33,105 nucleotides of DNA from a bacterium Ga0077546 (GTDB lineage: Bacteria > Cyanobacteriota > Vampirovibrionia > Obscuribacterales > Obscuribacteraceae): positions 1 through 33,105 of the forward strand of contig LNEX01000380.1 of assembly GCA_001464165.1 (NCBI GenBank), read 5' to 3'. Made by a program: the position numbers and the translations under genes. Below are positions 15,500 through 23,654 of this stretch, one piece after another. Position 1 is the stretch's first letter, and each line of letters begins with the position of its first letter. The notes beneath the pieces were generated by a model. That model worked only from the letters and a program-made list of their open reading frames with translations, was not told the DNA's origin and did no database searches.

Positions 15500-16738
15500 T
15501 CACAAGATACCGATCTTCGAAAGCTCATCAGTTGTAGGATACGCGCGCATCAAATAGCGCACTGGATACTGGTCGACATCAACCAGGTTATCTCCCAATA
15601 CTTCTTTGACTTTCTCAAATGGGGCAGAGGCAAGAGTTTTAGACTCACCGCTCTGATTGGGTTCAGCGACAAACTTGATGTAATCAGTTTCAGGAATTAA
15701 GGCGTGTTGCACCTTAGGAACAACTGTCCAAGTATGCACAACATCCTCACTCTCTCTGCGCTCATAATCAAGAATCGGCAAACTTTCCACGTCCATCGAA
15801 GAGAGCAAAAGCGCTTTTTGACTGGCATAAATATCGCTCAAGTAAGCAGTCTCAAGCCCACGCAAAAGAGGGTTGAGCGGATCAAGCATTGGTGGCGCGA
15901 AGCGCTGCCAGCCGCTTTCGGTTTTATGAACTAGCACTGGCGGCAGAGGTTGCTGTAAGTTCTGAGCGTCAGCCAGCATTTGATAAAGAGCAAGCAATCC
16001 ACGTCTATCTTCAGAGCCTGTAATCAGCAGTTGATTATTATCTGGGATACCAATGACATGATCGCCATGCACTTTAAATTGCTTGAGCAACTCATCGATG
16101 ATCAGACGGGAAGAATCATAGCCATCATGCCAGGTTGATGAATAGACACTACTCAAGCCAGTTTCTTGATCAACCAACATCTCAAAGCTACCGCCGCTGC
16201 GAGCTATCAAATTTTGATAGGCGACCTCTATTGCCTGATCAAATTCGATTCCCCATGCTGCCAGCTGTCTGTGCGTGACCACCAACCTCGTGTTGCTTAA
16301 ATCAAGGGCAAGCACCATAGCAAAAGCATCAGCAATAACAACAAAAGGAGCAAAATCTGGAGTGACATCAATATTGGGATCATCGAGCTCTTTGGCCATT
16401 CCCAAGGCCAAATTCATATTGGTGCGAAAGACTGCCCAGCGGTCGATCAAATGTGGCATCAATCTCGCTTTGGCGTCTTCAAAATTTGCAGGAAAAGCCG
16501 ATTCACTGTAGAGCTTGCTAATTTTAGCCAACAGTTGTGGCCGCTCAGAGCTATCGAGGGCGCAATATTCGCCGAAATAGTGACCGAGTAACAGTCGCTG
16601 AACAGCCTCGCCCTCTTGAGCTTCCACCAAAGCAAAAGCATCGCTATCGTAGGTGAGCGAGGCACTTAATCCACCAGGTTTAATCGAGTCAGCGATCAAG
16701 GCGGCAAATTGCTCATAACTAGGGCGATTAGTGACCAT
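15500..16738 (-). CDS. DUF1444 (YtpQ)-like protein
   Basis: The 412-residue cytoplasmic protein has in its middle the layout I associate with DUF1444/YtpQ: an aliphatic segment, an aspartate-rich WHDGYDSSRLIIDELL (near residue 203), VIGIPDNNQLLITGSED and then a helix GLLALYQMLADAQ. It is longer than the 260-residue B. subtilis YtpQ, with an additional N-terminal helical region and about 100 C-terminal residues ending in YPTTDELSKIGIL. The biochemical role of this family is not known. AGGA lies about 8 bases before the ATG. It is alone between the alcohol dehydrogenase (same strand, 85 bases upstream) and the AAA+ operon. Confidence 0.6.
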   Translation of the reverse strand: MVTNRPSYEQFAALIADSIKPGGLSASLTYDSDAFALVEAQEGEAVQRLLLGHYFGEYCALDSSERPQLLAKISKLYSESAFPANFEDAKARLMPHLIDRWAVFRTNMNLALGMAKELDDPNIDVTPDFAPFVVIADAFAMVLALDLSNTRLVVTHRQLAAWGIEFDQAIEVAYQNLIARSGGSFEMLVDQETGLSSVYSSTWHDGYDSSRLIIDELLKQFKVHGDHVIGIPDNNQLLITGSEDRRGLLALYQMLADAQNLQQPLPPVLVHKTESGWQRFAPPMLDPLNPLLRGLETAYLSDIYASQKALLLSSMDVESLPILDYERRESEDVVHTWTVVPKVQHALIPETDYIKFVAEPNQSGESKTLASAPFEKVKEVLGDNLVDVDQYPVRYLMRAYPTTDELSKIGIL

Positions 16739-16815
16739 TGTGATTATTCCTAAATAGGGAGTGTTCCAATTAGCAACGAGAATATCTAAAAGTAGCGGGA
16801 ATCTCTAAGACCTAG

Positions 16816-16832
16816 GGGAATTTCTAATTCCC
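16816..16832 (-). other. Perfect 7-bp hairpin over the alcohol dehydrogenase stop
   Basis: GGGAATT/AATTCCC with a three-base loop that contains the stop codon of the dehydrogenase. No T tract follows, so at best it is a weak terminator or 3'-end protector. Confidence 0.4.
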
Positions 16833-17849
16833 AGTTGTAATCACAACTCTAAACCTAGCCTTGCCGCTAATCATGCGATCATAGGCCTCAGCAGCCTTTT
16901 CTAGGGGATACTCTTCATTCATAGAGCGCACCCCGGTTAGCACACTAAAATCAAAAGTATCTTCACTATCAGAAGCCACACCTGACGGCCAGGCTTTGAC
17001 TGAATGGCGATTCGCCAGCATACCCAGAGCGTTTAGAGGAATTGGATCAGCCGCGGCCCCCAATATCACTAAGCTGCCACCCACCCCCAAACCGCCCATA
17101 GCATTTGCCATAGCAGCTCCATTGGTGACAGTAGCGACAATTACGTCAGCTCCGCCAAGTTTCTGCAGCTCGGCGGCCACATCGCTAGCAGTGCTGTCGA
17201 TATAAGCACTGGCACCCAATCTATTCGCCAATTCAGCTTTGTCTTGGCCCCGGGCAATAGCTACAGTCTTGAAGCCCATCTTGGCTGCAAACTGCACGCC
17301 CAAATGACCAAGTCCGCCAATGCCTAAAATGGCCACCAAATCCCCTGGCTTAGCTCCGCTATTGCGCAATGAATTGAAGGTCGTGATGCCAGCACAGAGA
17401 AGCGGCGCCGCTTCCATAGCTGAAAGTTCGTCAGGAATGGACGCCAAGGCTTGAACCGGAGCAATCATATAATCGCCGTAGCCGCCATCGTAAGAAATGC
17501 CAGCAATCAAGCCATTGCGGCAGGTGACAAAGTCGCCCTGGCGGCAGGGTTTACAGTTGCCACAGTGGCCTCCGTACCAACCAACACCGACCCTCTGACC
17601 AACTTTCCAATGTTCTACTGAAACATCAGGGCCCAAAGCATCAATTACGCCAGCTACTTCATGCCCCGGCACACGAGGATAATTAATTCCGGGAAAATAT
17701 CCTTCTTTGGCAATTGAATCGCTGTGACAAACTCCACAGGCTTGAACTTTGATACGCACTTGCCCGAATAGCGGCAGAGGGATCTCCCGCTCTACCATTT
17801 CCAATGGCCCACCAGCCTTTGCTACCTGAACCACGCGCATCTTTGCCAC
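16824..17849 (-). CDS. Zinc-dependent alcohol dehydrogenase (MDR family)
   Basis: Oxidises alcohols or reduces aldehydes with NAD(P) in the cytoplasm. The 341-residue length is typical. Seen: catalytic zinc ligands CGVCHSD (C at about 38) and GHEVAG (near 63), four structural-zinc cysteines in CGNCKPCRQGDFVTC (about 96-110), and a Rossmann dinucleotide motif GIGGLGHLG (about 176). The CHSD/GHE pairing and GGHCGNC resemble AdhP/AdhA-type ethanol-active enzymes; the substrate is not determined. The listed start is GTG at 17849 with GGGGGAA close upstream; ATG at 17840 (three codons in) is an alternative. Upstream lies a hexamer repeat. It may share a transcript with the DUF1444-like gene 85 bases downstream. 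Confidence 0.93.
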   Translation of the reverse strand: MAKMRVVQVAKAGGPLEMVEREIPLPLFGQVRIKVQACGVCHSDSIAKEGYFPGINYPRVPGHEVAGVIDALGPDVSVEHWKVGQRVGVGWYGGHCGNCKPCRQGDFVTCRNGLIAGISYDGGYGDYMIAPVQALASIPDELSAMEAAPLLCAGITTFNSLRNSGAKPGDLVAILGIGGLGHLGVQFAAKMGFKTVAIARGQDKAELANRLGASAYIDSTASDVAAELQKLGGADVIVATVTNGAAMANAMGGLGVGGSLVILGAAADPIPLNALGMLANRHSVKAWPSGVASDSEDTFDFSVLTGVRSMNEEYPLEKAAEAYDRMISGKARFRVVITTGN

Positions 17850-18148
17850 TTGCTTCCCCCAATAATCTCAATCTCAATCTCAACATCAATGTCAATGTCA
17901 ATTTCAAAAAAACAACAAGGGCCGATTTTACCACTGGCCAGATTTCAACAGGAAGCTCAGGCAAGCTAATTTGACATCAGTTCACGGCTTGACCACTAAG
18001 GCACAATCATAGCGGCGAAATTACTTGGCCGATACCATCGCCCATAGTGGCAACCAAAATAGCAAATACAACAATATAGGCAGGGGAAGAACACTTCTAA
18101 TGTGAATTTAGCAGTTCCACCTGATATTTTTAGTGTTAAGATACAAAA
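17850..18148. other. Divergent promoter region with TCAATC-type hexamer repeat
   Basis: A 299-base gap between the minus-strand dehydrogenase and the plus-strand YbaK fusion. Bases 17864-17905 are a degenerate run of hexamers (TCAATC, TCAACA, TCAATG) lying in the dehydrogenase leader. TTGACA occurs at about 17972 but no convincing -10 box follows at the right spacing. Confidence 0.45.
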
Positions 18149-19780
18149 ATGCCCAAGACGAGCCATTTGCGCCTATCTACAGTATTTTTATCAGCCTCAT
18201 TACTACTAGCCACTGCTGGTAGTGCAAAGGCAGAGGGCAACGCCTCAACGGTTGCCTTTTCAGGAGCGAGCGTCAACAGTGAGATTGTCCCAGCCCTAAA
18301 CCCAAGCATTACCGTCAAGAATCCCAGCCTAGCTTATCTTCAAGCAAAGACTCTACAAGGCACTGTCAGTTCCGCCAACGCCAATTTTGCGGTGCGCCCA
18401 CCAGTGCAATTCCTTGATGATTTAACTGAAAGCGCCTTGCACATACGACAGTCATTACAAGCTTCCGGACAAGCTTCCGGGCAAGCTTCCGGACAAGCTT
18501 CCGGACAAAGCACCAGCTCTCTACAAAATATGAGCAAATCAGCCCGGGCCTTCGTGCCCAATTACTTTGACTATCGCCCATCAAGAGCAGCAGCTCAAGT
18601 TTTTCTCGGCAGTGCTAAGCAAATAAAAGACAAAGAAGCAGGCGAAGAAGAAGAGCGCTCAGAGCGCAATAAATTGGCCCTGACATTGACCGCCTCTATG
18701 ATGCAAATCGCCAAAGGCCTAGGAGACTCGGATGGTAAGGCCGGCGAACAAAGCGTCGAGCGCGGTAGAAATCAGTTGAACCAACTATTAGGAAAAGGAC
18801 AAGCCGATTGGGTTGTCGCTCGCATGACTAGCTGGGCCAATCAAGTAAAAAGCAGTTTAGCGGCTGCCAATTCCGGCGAATCAGACGTACTCGAACAAGA
18901 AGAACAGGTCAGCGCCCTTGTTGCTCGTGCTGTTAGCCGCGACCAACAAATCAACAACTTGAAAGCAGCAATTGGCATTCACGATCAAGCACCAAGCGGA
19001 GCTGAACGCAGCCTCACTCTTGCAGGATTGACACCCACTCTCATCGGCCCAGCGGCAAAACTTGCCCAATACGCAGTTGAGCGTGGTACAGGTGGCACGC
19101 GCAGCAAACGCCTAGACGAAGTACTGACTCTAGGAGTGGCCATGCAAGAGCGCATTAATCTACTCAATCGTCAAAGTGAACTAGCTATCAACAACCTCGA
19201 ACGAGCCAGAAGCTCGAAGAACGAGGTACTCTATGTTTTCGCCAAAGACTTAATAGCGAAGCTCGGAGGCCAGCAAAATAGTACCGAGGCAACGGCTGCG
19301 GACAAATTCGACACAGCCAACGTTCGGCGCGTCAAAGAAGCCCTCCTGCAGGGCGGCCTAACTGTACAGATAAAAGCCATGGAAGAGTCTGCCAGAACCG
19401 CACAAATGGCCGCTGATGCCATCGGTTGCCAGGTCGCTCAAATCGTCAAATCATTGGTTTTCAAAGCACAGGGGCAAGACCTGGCCATATTGGCGCTGGT
19501 TTCAGGAGCCAATCGCCTAGACGAAAAACTGGTGGAAGAGCAACTTGGATTTAAGCTAGAAAAAGCCAATGCCGCTTTCGTTAGAGACATGACTGGATTT
19601 GCAATTGGTGGAGTAGCTCCAGTAGGACACCTCAAGCCTAGTCAAACAATTATTGACCAAGACTTGCTGCTCTTCAAAACGGTCTGGGCTGCGGCCGGAC
19701 ATCCCAATACAGTCTTTCCTATTAGCCCACCTCAGTTAATCAAGCTCAGCGCTGGAAAAGTTATGGTTGTGCACAGTTAA
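18149..19780 (+). CDS. Exported protein fused to YbaK/ProX-type aminoacyl-tRNA editing domain
   Basis: The 543-residue product has three parts. Residues 1-28 are a clear signal peptide (FLSASLLLATAGSAKAEG). Residues about 30-385 are a helical, Ala/Gln/Lys-rich region of unknown fold with a (QASG)4 repeat near 106. Residues 391-543 match the YbaK/EbsC/ProX fold end to end: VRRVKEALLQGG, ARTAQMAADAIGC, QIVKSLVFK with the conserved editing Lys, LVSGANRLDE, FAIGGVAPVGH, DQDLLLFKTVWAAAG. YbaK normally removes misacylated amino acids from tRNA in the cytoplasm, so an N-terminal export signal is contradictory. No in-frame ATG, GTG or TTG near the domain edge could give a free YbaK. Convergent with the marR gene; ribosome-binding site weak. 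Confidence 0.8.
   Translation: MPKTSHLRLSTVFLSASLLLATAGSAKAEGNASTVAFSGASVNSEIVPALNPSITVKNPSLAYLQAKTLQGTVSSANANFAVRPPVQFLDDLTESALHIRQSLQASGQASGQASGQASGQSTSSLQNMSKSARAFVPNYFDYRPSRAAAQVFLGSAKQIKDKEAGEEEERSERNKLALTLTASMMQIAKGLGDSDGKAGEQSVERGRNQLNQLLGKGQADWVVARMTSWANQVKSSLAAANSGESDVLEQEEQVSALVARAVSRDQQINNLKAAIGIHDQAPSGAERSLTLAGLTPTLIGPAAKLAQYAVERGTGGTRSKRLDEVLTLGVAMQERINLLNRQSELAINNLERARSSKNEVLYVFAKDLIAKLGGQQNSTEATAADKFDTANVRRVKEALLQGGLTVQIKAMEESARTAQMAADAIGCQVAQIVKSLVFKAQGQDLAILALVSGANRLDEKLVEEQLGFKLEKANAAFVRDMTGFAIGGVAPVGHLKPSQTIIDQDLLLFKTVWAAAGHPNTVFPISPPQLIKLSAGKVMVVHS
18458..18510 (+). repeat. 12-bp tandem coding repeat
   Basis: Four near-perfect copies of CAAGCTTCCGGA encode (QASG)4 in the exported region of the YbaK fusion. 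Near-identity of the copies indicates recent slippage. Confidence 0.85.
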
Positions 19781-19808
19781 CCAGCTCTTCGACCCTCTTC
19801 TTTTCTGG

Positions 19809-19842
19809 AAAAGAAATGGTTTCCATGGAAACTATTTCTTTT
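19809..19842. promoter_or_regulatory. Second MarR-type palindrome, also terminator-like
   Basis: A 34-base near-perfect dyad with the same core as the marR promoter palindrome (GGTTTCCATGGAAAC), flanked by AAAAGAAAT and ATTTCTTTT. It lies 48 bases downstream of marR and 29 after the YbaK-fusion stop. The A/T-rich arms mean RNA from either strand would form a hairpin ending in a U-rich tract, so it could also act as a bidirectional terminator. Confidence 0.65.
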
Positions 19843-19889
19843 GCGCAAAAGAGATGCAAATGGCAATTTAAGATAGAAATTTTAGAAAG

Positions 19890-20327
19890 TCAGCGGTCAG
19901 CGACCTTTTTTAAAGCCTTCAAGAACTCAAATTTCTCTTTTTCGGACAGGTGTCCCAAAAACTCCTCTTCATTTTGCTCAGCAATACGGACCAGAGCAGG
20001 AACTAGCGCCCTCCCTGCAGCAGTAAGCTGAAGCAAGTGTCCGCGACCGTCATCTTCGTCGTCAAATCGAGCCAAGAAACCCTTATCTATCAATCGAGTC
20101 AGAAGCTTAGACATCGCCCCTTTACTCAGCCCAACTAGTTGTCCAAGCTCGGCACTGGAGGTTACTTGGAATTGTTCTGCCAAGCGCAATACTTCGTATT
20201 CGGACAAAGTTACACACTTCATTTCTGCTTTTTGCTGAAAAGCTTGGGTTATCTGACTAGAAGCAAGCCTTAACCACAAGCCTAAACTTGGCTCTAACTC
20301 GTTTATTGATATTCTCGAAGCTTTCAT
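19890..20327 (-). CDS. MarR-family transcriptional repressor
   Basis: 145 residues, the usual MarR length. Seen: an N-terminal dimer helix, the winged helix-turn-helix (YEVLRLAEQFQ ... SAELGQLVGLSKGAMSKLLTRLIDKGFLARF, about residues 45-95), the wing with DDEDDGRGHLLQLTAAG and C-terminal dimer helices. MarR proteins bind palindromes as dimers and release on binding a small ligand. A 28-bp perfect palindrome lies 54 bases upstream of its start and a matching one lies downstream, so it probably represses itself. The ligand and any other target are unknown; no efflux or catabolic gene is adjacent. It is convergent with the YbaK fusion. Confidence 0.92.
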   Translation of the reverse strand: MKASRISINELEPSLGLWLRLASSQITQAFQQKAEMKCVTLSEYEVLRLAEQFQVTSSAELGQLVGLSKGAMSKLLTRLIDKGFLARFDDEDDGRGHLLQLTAAGRALVPALVRIAEQNEEEFLGHLSEKEKFEFLKALKKVADR

Positions 20328-20380
20328 TTACGCGAAACCCAATGGAATAAATTGGCAGACAGACAAGCTTTAAGTTACAA

Positions 20381-20408
20381 ATAAATGGTTTCCATGGAAA
20401 CCATTTAT
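20381..20408. promoter_or_regulatory. 28-bp perfect palindrome, likely MarR operator
   Basis: Half-site ATAAATGGTTTCCA followed by its exact reverse complement. It is in the expected position to block the marR promoter, and its core recurs at 19809-19842. Perfect dyads of this length are typical of MarR-family operators. Confidence 0.8.
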
Positions 20409-20412
20409 AAAC

Positions 20413-20448
20413 GATGTTTTTAAGTATCAAGATGTTTTTAAGTACAAA
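20413..20448. repeat. 18-bp direct repeat
   Basis: GATGTTTTTAAGTATCAA followed immediately by GATGTTTTTAAGTACAAA, abutting the MarR palindrome. It may be slippage or a second regulator's iterated site. Confidence 0.75.
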
Positions 20449-20858
20449 GCCAATTTTAAAACTAATATAGTCGCAAGACTAAGACTTCTGATTGCTCGTA
20501 TATTTGTACTAGAACTCATCCGAATTGCACAGGAAACGCACCCAAACTGCACCAGAATTAGGTCTCAGCCGCACCATTTATAGTGGCACGAAGCCAAGTG
20601 TCAGCCAGTCAATCATGACTCCGTCAGATAAATAATTTAGTGCTAGCATTTGCTGTTCTCATTAAACTTATAGACAATGCCGTTGCAGAGCGGGATAAAC
20701 CAATGCAAAAAGGGAAGATAGAGAACACATGATCACAGCTTACTGTGTATTATTGTCGAGGAAACCCTTACTAGCAAACCTGCTCTTTCAAGCCCCACAA
20801 GCCCTGAGACGCTGCAAGCGCCTATAACTAACTTACAACAGATACCAGAATTGGTTCT

Positions 20859-21857
20859 ATGCCAGTCGACGACGACAAAACTAAAACAAAAGCTCAAGCC
20901 AAGGATTTCTATTACATCCTTGGAGTAAGCCCAAATGCTTCCACTGAACAAGTGCACGAAGCTTACTTCGAGCTGAATGAAAAAATGGGACCATACTCAG
21001 AAGCGGCACAAACCGACCCTGAGACACAACAACGCACTTGGCGCGACATAAAAGCCGCTTACGAAACACTTTCAGAACCAGCTAAACGCCGAGATTACGA
21101 TAAGAACAGCTCAGTATTTCGCCAAACCACAGACGTACGAGCATTGTGGACCAAGGTCACCTCAGGCGTACAGCAAGTTGTTCAGACCCAAGGTCAGACG
21201 CAAGAACTCAAGGGTGCAGCTGGCAAAATTCAACCTCAATCTTTAGAGATGGAATTGGAAGTGAGCCTCAAAGAAGCCGTCAAAGGCTGCATGCGGCAAA
21301 TAGTTATCCAAGATCCCAAGGCCTGCGAAGAATGCATAAATCTCAAGCCGGTCAACCGCATGCAGTGCAGCACTTGTCGGGGCGTTGGCTATTTCACTGT
21401 CGAACGCACCCTCGATATCGACCTGCCCAAAGGCCTCTATGACGAGTTAGAAATTCGAAAGAGTGGCCAAGGTAAGTGGGACATGCGAGCCAACACCTAC
21501 GGCGACCTCATTTTAAAGATCAAACTAGCTAAGCATCCAGTGCTCAGTATTCTTGGGCGGGACGTTTCAGTAAATGTTCCAGTTACTCTGTACGAAGCCA
21601 TGCTTGGCGCTGAAATTGAGATACCAACTGCCACTGGTCGCGTAGTTATGAAAATTCAACCGCTCACCCAGCCCGGCAGAGTCTATCGACTAAAGGGACT
21701 TGGCTTGGCCGGCGCCGATCAATTAGTCACCATTGATGTACTGATTCCACAGCAGCTCACTGCAGAAGAAGTAGTGCTGTTTAGAAAGCTAAAGGATCTA
21801 TCCAAAGAACGTAATCCAAGAGAATCGCTTTTTACAAATGTCCAACAGATTTCCTGA
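20859..21857 (+). CDS. DnaJ/CbpA-like protein lacking the HPD motif
   Basis: The 332-residue protein has a J-domain-like N-terminus (DFYYILGVSPNASTEQVHEAY ... IKAAYETLSEPAKRRDYDK, residues 16-82). The loop that should carry His-Pro-Asp reads MGPYSE (43-48), so stimulation of DnaK is not expected by the normal route. A Gln-rich linker (about 100-127) leads to a DnaJ-type C-terminal region. There the eight-Cys zinc domain is reduced to two CxxC pairs, CEEC (156-159) and CSTC (170-173), enough for one zinc. The two substrate-binding beta domains follow (LDIDLPKGLYDELEIRKSGQG, YGDLILKIKLAKHPVL, SVNVPVTLYEAMLG, IPTATGRVVMKI). It could be a holdase or a dominant regulator of the true DnaJ. No dnaK, grpE or hsp neighbour is present. 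Confidence 0.85.
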   Translation: MPVDDDKTKTKAQAKDFYYILGVSPNASTEQVHEAYFELNEKMGPYSEAAQTDPETQQRTWRDIKAAYETLSEPAKRRDYDKNSSVFRQTTDVRALWTKVTSGVQQVVQTQGQTQELKGAAGKIQPQSLEMELEVSLKEAVKGCMRQIVIQDPKACEECINLKPVNRMQCSTCRGVGYFTVERTLDIDLPKGLYDELEIRKSGQGKWDMRANTYGDLILKIKLAKHPVLSILGRDVSVNVPVTLYEAMLGAEIEIPTATGRVVMKIQPLTQPGRVYRLKGLGLAGADQLVTIDVLIPQQLTAEEVVLFRKLKDLSKERNPRESLFTNVQQIS

Positions 21858-22478
21858 AAGTAGATTTCTTGAGGGCAACCTTCTTAAGATAGCGCTAGCT
21901 ACGCTATCACTTAATTTGCATTGATTTTCGGACATTGTGAACTCTTAGCCAAGCTGTACGGGTACCCCGAAAATATCCATAAAGAACGCACTCCTTGGCA
22001 AGGGCAGGAACTCTTCATATTCTCCAAATACTAGCTGCATCTCATTTTGCAGCTTTACAACCCCTTTGCTCATTTCACGAGAGCTGTTAACTGCTGGTTA
22101 GTAGTGCTTAAGCAGGTTATAAAGCCATTGTGCCTGCGCGCGGGAAAGACTTACTGTCAAATTACGTTCTTTCTTCGCCTGTTATAGGAAATCTTTCTCT
22201 AACCCCCAAGGCAGCAGACATACCCTGGTAAACACTTCTATCTCGAAAGAGTTGTTGTGGTCTAGTCTGCTAGAACGTTCTACTTTACTTTCGATGAAAA
22301 GGTTGCCAGATCTTTTCTGAGGGCTGCGTGCAATAGCCCGCTGGCCGGCACCGTTGTTGACCTCATACCCGAGGGCAGTAACGTTACCGGTCGGTCTTTA
22401 ACGCGGCCTCACCTATCGAGGCTCATTTTCTAACCAAAATTCACGCCTCGACTGGTAAGAGGCCTAAGGAGTTTCACC
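21858..22478 (+). other. 621-base intergenic region and structured leader of the phosphoesterase cassette
   Basis: The gap holds a 7-bp hairpin GATAGCG/CGCTATC (21888-21908) soon after the DnaJ-like gene, which has only a weak T tract. The last 160 bases become GC-rich and structured: GGGCT/AGCCC near 22321, the 10-bp palindrome GTAACGTTAC near 22380, and GCCTC/GAGGC near 22446, just before the AAGGAG of the phosphoesterase gene. This suggests a long structured 5' leader. I found no gene and no clear promoter. Confidence 0.4.
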
Positions 22479-23522
22479 ATGAACAATGCAAAAAACATCA
22501 CGGTGTCCTCGGCAACAGCTGCTAACAGCTCCAGCGTCATGCGTCGGCTCAAGAAAACCGTCGCCAAGCTGGCAAAAAACCGTGGACTCAACGTGGACGA
22601 AGTCCGGCAGCAACTGATCGACAAGATCAAGCTGCTCAATCAGGACAAGGCCCTCGGGTACTTGACCTTCGCCGGCATCATCAACCTCGATCTGCCCGAC
22701 GGCACGCGCGTCGCCATCATCCCTGACTGGCACGTTCCGGCGCACGACAAGCAGGTCTCGTGGCAGGTCAAGGAATGGTTGGCGGAATTCAAGCCGCACA
22801 TCATCATCCTCATCGGCGATGCTGCAGACATGTTCGGCCTCTCGCGTTGGCCCAAGGCCCCACGCGTGGTCGCCAACACCCAGGCAGAACTCGATGAAAC
22901 CCGTCGCCTCGTCGACGAGGTCATCCTCCTGTCCGGCTGTCTGCATCTTTTCTATATCATGGGCAACCATGAAGACCGCAACCGCCGCACCCAGATCGAC
23001 CCCAACGCCAGCGTGGCGAGCCTGGTCGACCCCAACACCCACGAGCCCATCCTCAACTTCCACCAGTTGATGGGCTACACCCGCAAGGACCCGATCACGT
23101 TCGTGTACGGCATGAACGAAGAGGGCGGTGGCGGCGGTGGCGTTCTCGTCAACGATGACTTCAAGTTCATCCACGGCAAGATCGTCCGCGGCAAGCCCGG
23201 CCAGAGCCCCTACGCCGAAGCTGATTCTCAGCTCCAGAGCGTCGGCCATGGCCACACCCACCGTCTCGGTACCCGCGCCCGTCGCCTCACCAAGGGTCAC
23301 ACCTTGCGCAGCTTCGAGTTCGGCCACCTGGCGGATGAGACCCATTCGTACATGGGTTACGCCACTTACCCGAACTGGCAGCATGGACTGGGAGCCGGCC
23401 TCGTGCACGGAGGCAAGCTTCACATCCAACTGTTGCCGATTCTGAAGGTCAACGACGAAACGGGTCAGACCCGCTCGGCGCTGCTCTTCGACGGTAAGTT
23501 CACCCTGTCCAGCGGTTACTAA
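22479..23522 (+). CDS. Calcineurin-like metallophosphoesterase
   Basis: The 347-residue protein has all five metal/phosphate motifs of the calcineurin fold: DWH (D83, H85), GDAADMFG (D114), GNHED (N163, H164), a lone His in FIHGK (H232) and GHTH (H259, H261). It therefore likely hydrolyses phosphomono- or diesters with two metals. The first 60 residues are a basic helical extension (MRRLKKTVAKLAKNRG). The C-terminal ATYPNWQHGLG stretch is like that of metallophosphatases often encoded by phages and prophages. A Gly6 run (217-222) is unusual. AAGGAG precedes the ATG. It is first of three genes with strongly G/C-biased third positions. The substrate is unknown; no signal peptide. The long antisense frame is a by-product of the codon bias. 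Confidence 0.9.
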   Translation: MNNAKNITVSSATAANSSSVMRRLKKTVAKLAKNRGLNVDEVRQQLIDKIKLLNQDKALGYLTFAGIINLDLPDGTRVAIIPDWHVPAHDKQVSWQVKEWLAEFKPHIIILIGDAADMFGLSRWPKAPRVVANTQAELDETRRLVDEVILLSGCLHLFYIMGNHEDRNRRTQIDPNASVASLVDPNTHEPILNFHQLMGYTRKDPITFVYGMNEEGGGGGGVLVNDDFKFIHGKIVRGKPGQSPYAEADSQLQSVGHGHTHRLGTRARRLTKGHTLRSFEFGHLADETHSYMGYATYPNWQHGLGAGLVHGGKLHIQLLPILKVNDETGQTRSALLFDGKFTLSSGY

Positions 23523-23543
23523 CCAAGGACGATCAACCCTTTG

Positions 23544-23618
23544 ACGGGCGTCACCAGATGCGGTGCCTCACAGAAGCTGCTTCCATGCAGCCTCTAAGCA
23601 TCGCACGGTGACGCCTGT
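23544..23618 (+). other. Large intercistronic RNA structure
   Basis: A 12-position outer stem with one wobble (ACGGGCGTCACC / GGTGACGCCTGT) encloses further pairing: GATGC/GCATC, and an inner hairpin GCTGC-TTCCAT-GCAGC. It lies between the phosphoesterase stop and the HAD gene and is not followed by a long T tract. It may be a processing or stability element; similar long hairpins sit between genes of the 10-15 kb operon. Confidence 0.65.
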
Positions 23619-23654
23619 CTCGTGTTTCTTTACAAATCCGCAAGGAGAAAAATT

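Larger units (their letters stand above)
20328..20858. other. Divergent intergenic region between marR and the DnaJ-like gene
   Basis: A 531-base AT-rich gap containing the MarR palindrome and an 18-bp direct repeat right beside it. No convincing open frame, tRNA or terminator was seen in the remaining 400 bases. It must hold the promoters of marR and the DnaJ-like gene. Confidence 0.5.
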
